DNA of 8,262 nucleotides from Mogibacterium sp. GTDB taxonomy: Bacteria; Bacillota; Clostridia; Peptostreptococcales; Anaerovoracaceae. The stretch is taken from NCBI GenBank assembly GCA_017434685.1, contig JAFREV010000149.1, positions 1-8,262 of the forward strand, in the 5' to 3' direction. The position numbers were made by a program, and so were the translations under genes. The notes beneath the pieces are model-generated. The model had not been told where the DNA came from and did not search any database. It was given only the letters and a program-made list of their open reading frames with translations. Within the stretch, counting starts at the first letter, position 1; every line of letters starts with the position of its first letter. Below are positions 5,498 through 8,262 of this stretch, piece after piece.

Positions 5498-6496
5498 ATG
5501 ATAAAGAAAGAGGAACTCGTGCTTGTACAGGATTGGGACAAGACTTTTGCAAAAAGTGAAAAAGTGAATCACAGCAAGGTAACGTTCGTGAACCGCTACG
5601 GCATCACTCTTGCCGCAGATATGTACGCGCCAAAAGATGCAGAGGGCAGGCTCCCTGCGATCGCGGTGAGCGGACCGTTTGGCGCGGTCAAGGAGCAGTG
5701 CTCCGGACTCTACGCGCAGACGATGGCAGAGAGGGGTTTCCTCACTATAGCGTTCGATCCTTCATTTATGGGTGAAAGCGGCGGGCTGCCGAGATATATG
5801 GCTTCCCCTGACATCAATACAGAGGATTTCATGGCAGCTGTTGATTTTCTGTCACTGAATGATATGGTTGACCCTGAGCGAATTGGCATCATTGGTATCT
5901 GCGGGTGGGGAGGCCTGGCCATAAACGCAGCGGCTTTGGATACAAGGGTAAAGGCAACTGTCGCTTCCACAATGTATGACATGACAAGAGTTAACGCCAA
6001 TGGTTACTTTGATTCTGAGGACAGCGAAGAGCAGCGCTATGAGAAAAGATCCTCGATGTGTGCGCAGAGACTTGCTGATCTGAAAGCAGGTGAATACGCG
6101 CTCGGCGGCGGAGTCGTAGATCCTCTGCCGGAGGACGCACCTTTCTTCGTAGCAGACTATTATGATTATTACAAGACTGAGCGCGGATATCATGCAAGAT
6201 CCCTCAACTCAAATGGCGGTTGGAACGTGATCGGATGCGAGTCATTTATGAATCAGCCTATCCTGAAATATTCAAACGAAATTAGAAGTGCAGTGATGGT
6301 GATGCACGGAGACCAGGCGCACTCATTCTACTTCGGCAAGGATGCCTATGCTAACATGGTCGATGGCAACAAGTATACAGACAATAAGGAACTGCTCGTT
6401 ATCGAAGGAGCCTCACACACAGATCTGTATGATGGAGGAAGCAATAATGCGATTCCGTTCGACAAGATCCAGGTCTTCTTCGAGAAGTATCTGTAG
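5498..6496 (+). CDS. Alpha/beta hydrolase, dienelactone-hydrolase-like, 332 residues
   Basis: A soluble alpha/beta-hydrolase-fold enzyme with no signal peptide. The nucleophile elbow is GICGWGG (133-139), which puts Cys135 where most hydrolases have Ser, as in dienelactone hydrolases. Asp272 (MHGDQAHS) and His307 (EGASHTDLY) are suitable for the rest of the triad. FDPSFMGESGG (86-96) is the strand and turn after the second core strand. The natural substrate is unknown. I start at the ATG at 5498, where AGGAG (5485-5489) lies 8 bases upstream; an earlier TTG at 5462 overlaps the preceding gene and has no such site. The protein ends VFFEKYL, a normal family end. A further AAGGAG follows the stop at 6510-6515 with no usable start codon after it. 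Confidence 0.92.
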   Translation: MIKKEELVLVQDWDKTFAKSEKVNHSKVTFVNRYGITLAADMYAPKDAEGRLPAIAVSGPFGAVKEQCSGLYAQTMAERGFLTIAFDPSFMGESGGLPRYMASPDINTEDFMAAVDFLSLNDMVDPERIGIIGICGWGGLAINAAALDTRVKATVASTMYDMTRVNANGYFDSEDSEEQRYEKRSSMCAQRLADLKAGEYALGGGVVDPLPEDAPFFVADYYDYYKTERGYHARSLNSNGGWNVIGCESFMNQPILKYSNEIRSAVMVMHGDQAHSFYFGKDAYANMVDGNKYTDNKELLVIEGASHTDLYDGGSNNAIPFDKIQVFFEKYL

Positions 6497-6601
6497 TGTG
6501 CTGAACAAAAAGGAGATATCTCAGGCCATAAAGCATTGGATGAAGCATACGATCTTGGCAGAAATGCAAAGTCTGTCCGCTGTCCGGGAAAGGGACTCAT
6601 T

Positions 6602-7138
6602 ATGAAATCCTTTAGAAAACTATTGATATTTAACATATTGCTTCTGCTTTGCATCTCTGTTCTGTCTGCATGCACACAGGATCAGAACATACCCGATACT
6701 GTGGACCAGGGCAATACGGAGACAGCAGACACACAGGAAGCTGAATCATCCGATGATACAGAAACTGATGCTGATGAGGAGGCGTTTGCTATGAAAATGA
6801 GAATCAACGATACAGATGTCAAAGTATCATGGGAAAACAATGATTCGGTCAAAGCTCTGTCGAAACTGGTTTCACTGGGTGATGTGACAATAGAGATGAA
6901 CGCTTACGGAGGTTTTGAGCAGGTAGGCCCGATAGAGACTGCACTTCCAAGCAATGATGCCAGTATCAAGACTAAGCCCGGAGACATCATGCTGTACACA
7001 TCAAATCAGATGGTCATATTCTACGGATCCAACTCATGGTCATATACAAGACTCGGAAGGATCGCAGACAAGTCAGAGTCTGAACTACAGAACCTTCTGG
7101 GCGGCAGAGATGTAACAATTACGCTAAGCCCGGAGTAA
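6602..7138 (+). CDS. Lipoprotein with a cyclophilin-like domain, 178 residues
   Basis: The signal peptide is MKSFRKLL plus a hydrophobic core, ending in the lipobox LSAC with Cys24 as the lipid anchor. An acidic Thr/Asp/Glu linker runs to about residue 62. The rest (MKMRINDTDVKVSWENN to TITLSPE) resembles the cyclophilin-like beta-barrel family seen beside flavodoxins and aldo/keto reductases in Firmicutes. PGDIMLYTSNQMVIFYGS and SWSYTRLGRI are its strongest signatures. That family is not known to have prolyl isomerase activity, and its function is unclear. AAAGGGA (6589-6595) supports the start; the frame is open further upstream, back to the TAG of the hydrolase gene, but that part is not domain-like. 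It should sit on the outer face of the membrane, like the product of the next gene. Confidence 0.88.
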   Translation: MKSFRKLLIFNILLLLCISVLSACTQDQNIPDTVDQGNTETADTQEAESSDDTETDADEEAFAMKMRINDTDVKVSWENNDSVKALSKLVSLGDVTIEMNAYGGFEQVGPIETALPSNDASIKTKPGDIMLYTSNQMVIFYGSNSWSYTRLGRIADKSESELQNLLGGRDVTITLSPE

Positions 7139-7236
7139 AGTGGATGCTTCGGATATCCGGTTCTGTTATTGCGGCGTACGGGATATATGCACTAACCTAA
7201 AGGCAGATATATGAGTATATGAATAGGAGTAGGTTT

Positions 7237-8196
7237 ATGAAGAAGGTTTTAACAGTACTTGTCTTGATAATTGCCATAATCATAAACACTTCGTGTGCAG
7301 GAAACAGACAAGAAACTGATAATATAGAAACGGCAAAGAAGGCAGAAGCGAAAGAAATGACAGAAGTAAGAGAATTTGACTTTGAAACAAAAACCGTAAT
7401 GCTGAACAGTGGATATGAAATGCCGATAATGGGCCTTGGAACTTATTCCCTTGACCATGACACATGTGTAAATTCTGTAAAGGCACTGCTTGAAAACGGC
7501 GGGAGGCTTATAGATACAGCCTATATGTATCACAATGAGGAAGCTGTAGGCGAAGGTGTTAGACAGGCCATGAAGGAATATAAGATACCGCGTGAGGTCA
7601 TATTCGTTATTACAAAAATTTATCCAAGTCAATTTGACAATCCTGAAGCGGCTATTGATATGGCATTGGAAAAGTTGGATATAGAGTACATTGACATGAT
7701 GCTGCTGCATCATCCGGGTGAGGGTGACGTAGATGCCTATAAAGCAATGGAGAAGTATGTTGAGGAAGGGAAGATTAGATCATTGGGCCTTTCAAACTGG
7801 TATGTTGAGGAACTGACAGAGTTTTTGCCTCAGGTAACGATAACACCTGCCCTCGTACAGAACGAGATCCATCCGTATTATCAGGAGCAGGATGTAGTTC
7901 CGTTTATTCAGGAAAAGGGAATTGTTATGCAGTGCTGGTATCCGCTTGGAGGCAGAGGGCATACTGCAGAATTGTTAGGTGATGAAACGATAGAGGCGAT
8001 TGCCAAAACTCACGGCGTCTCATCCGCACAGGTGATTCTCCGCTGGGATCTTCAAAGAGGTATCGTTGTGATTCCCGGATCGAGCAACCCGGAACATATA
8101 AAAGAGAATCTGGAATTGTTTGCTTTCGAACTTACAGCGGACGAGATGGAGCAAATCAATTCGCTGGATCGCAATGAAAAGCACGACTGGTATTGA
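7237..8196 (+). CDS. Aldo/keto reductase with a lipoprotein signal, 319 residues
   Basis: The N-terminus is MKKVLTVLVLIIAIIINTSC: two lysines, a hydrophobic core and a lipobox-like end with Cys20. A charged linker of about 30 residues precedes an intact aldo/keto reductase barrel. The catalytic residues are Asp93 and Tyr98 (DTAYMYHNE), Lys127 (VITKIYPS) and His158 (MLLHHP). GLSNW and IPGSSNPEHIKENL match the reductase at 3350, and the cofactor loop again lacks the Lys and Arg of the NADPH type. I start at 7237, where AGGAG (7225-7229) lies 7 bases upstream; an ATG at 7219 has no clear site and would add six residues before the signal. Export of an NAD(P)H enzyme is unusual; the signal might instead be an uncleaved anchor. 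It is the last gene of the cluster, 98 bases after the previous one. Confidence 0.92.
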   Translation: MKKVLTVLVLIIAIIINTSCAGNRQETDNIETAKKAEAKEMTEVREFDFETKTVMLNSGYEMPIMGLGTYSLDHDTCVNSVKALLENGGRLIDTAYMYHNEEAVGEGVRQAMKEYKIPREVIFVITKIYPSQFDNPEAAIDMALEKLDIEYIDMMLLHHPGEGDVDAYKAMEKYVEEGKIRSLGLSNWYVEELTEFLPQVTITPALVQNEIHPYYQEQDVVPFIQEKGIVMQCWYPLGGRGHTAELLGDETIEAIAKTHGVSSAQVILRWDLQRGIVVIPGSSNPEHIKENLELFAFELTADEMEQINSLDRNEKHDWY

Positions 8197-8230
8197 ATCA
8201 TGCAATGACTTGCTGATTTATATAAAGCAG

Positions 8231-8262
8231 ATTTGAGAACAAATTTGAGAACAAATTGAGGG
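8231..8262 (+). repeat. 3' tag repeat, copy 3 (reaches the window edge)
   Basis: ATTTGAGAACAA, then the unit ATTTGAGAACAAA, then TTGAGGG, 35 bases after the stop of the lipoprotein reductase. It carries the same 6-bp hairpin as copy 2 (AATTTG 8242-8247, CAAATT 8252-8257). A terminator is expected beyond the edge by analogy with copies 1 and 2. Confidence 0.9.

Noticed and set aside
7150..7159. CGGATATCCG palindrome between the two lipoprotein genes
   Set aside because: A single 10-bp palindrome with no T-tract and no promoter context may be chance.
1..8262. CRISPR array, tRNA or rRNA genes
   Set aside because: No regularly spaced repeats, tRNA-like fold or rRNA sequence was recognised; the only tandem units are the 12-base ones in the 3' tags.

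Overview
The window looks like part of an anaerobic, Clostridia-type Bacillota chromosome. The evidence is moderate GC (mid-40s by eye), strong AGGAG-type ribosome binding sites, TATAAT promoters, many AGA/AGG arginine and ATA isoleucine codons, a Gram-positive-type GAAC-N4-GTTC box and two lipoproteins with short lipoboxes. The genus cannot be named from this sequence.

Layout, left to right. (1) The 3' end of a + strand gene (3-122), then a short repeat and a terminator. (2) A LysR-type regulator on the minus strand (206-1093), divergent from a flavodoxin-fold gene (1225-1746). (3) An IS200/IS605-type insertion (about 1748-3313). It holds a remnant of the tnpA C-terminus, a tnpB gene broken by a one-base frameshift at an A6 tract, and a right end that looks like the tnpB guide RNA (omegaRNA). 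Its left part (1753-1933) carries nested inverted repeats that could fold into a branched RNA, followed by a promoter overlapped by a LexA/SOS-box-like palindrome. (4) An aldo/keto reductase (3350-4192), probably once contiguous with the flavodoxin gene, then the repeat again and a terminator. (5) A second LysR regulator on the minus strand (4263-5147), divergent from a four-gene cluster: a 74-residue helical protein, an alpha/beta hydrolase with a probable Cys nucleophile, a cyclophilin-like lipoprotein, and a second aldo/keto reductase that carries a lipoprotein signal. (6) The same repeat again at the window edge (8231-8262).

The theme is redox and detoxification metabolism arranged in similar modules. 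Each module has a LysR gene reading left, reductase-type genes reading right, and a closing AACAAATTGAGGG-type tag; where the sequence continues, the tag is followed by a terminator facing the next LysR gene. Both LysR promoters have a dyad immediately downstream of the -10 box, which suggests autoregulation. The most unusual points are the repeated 3' tag, the unexplained structured segment at 1753-1933 with its SOS-like promoter, and the predicted export of an NAD(P)H-type reductase as a lipoprotein.
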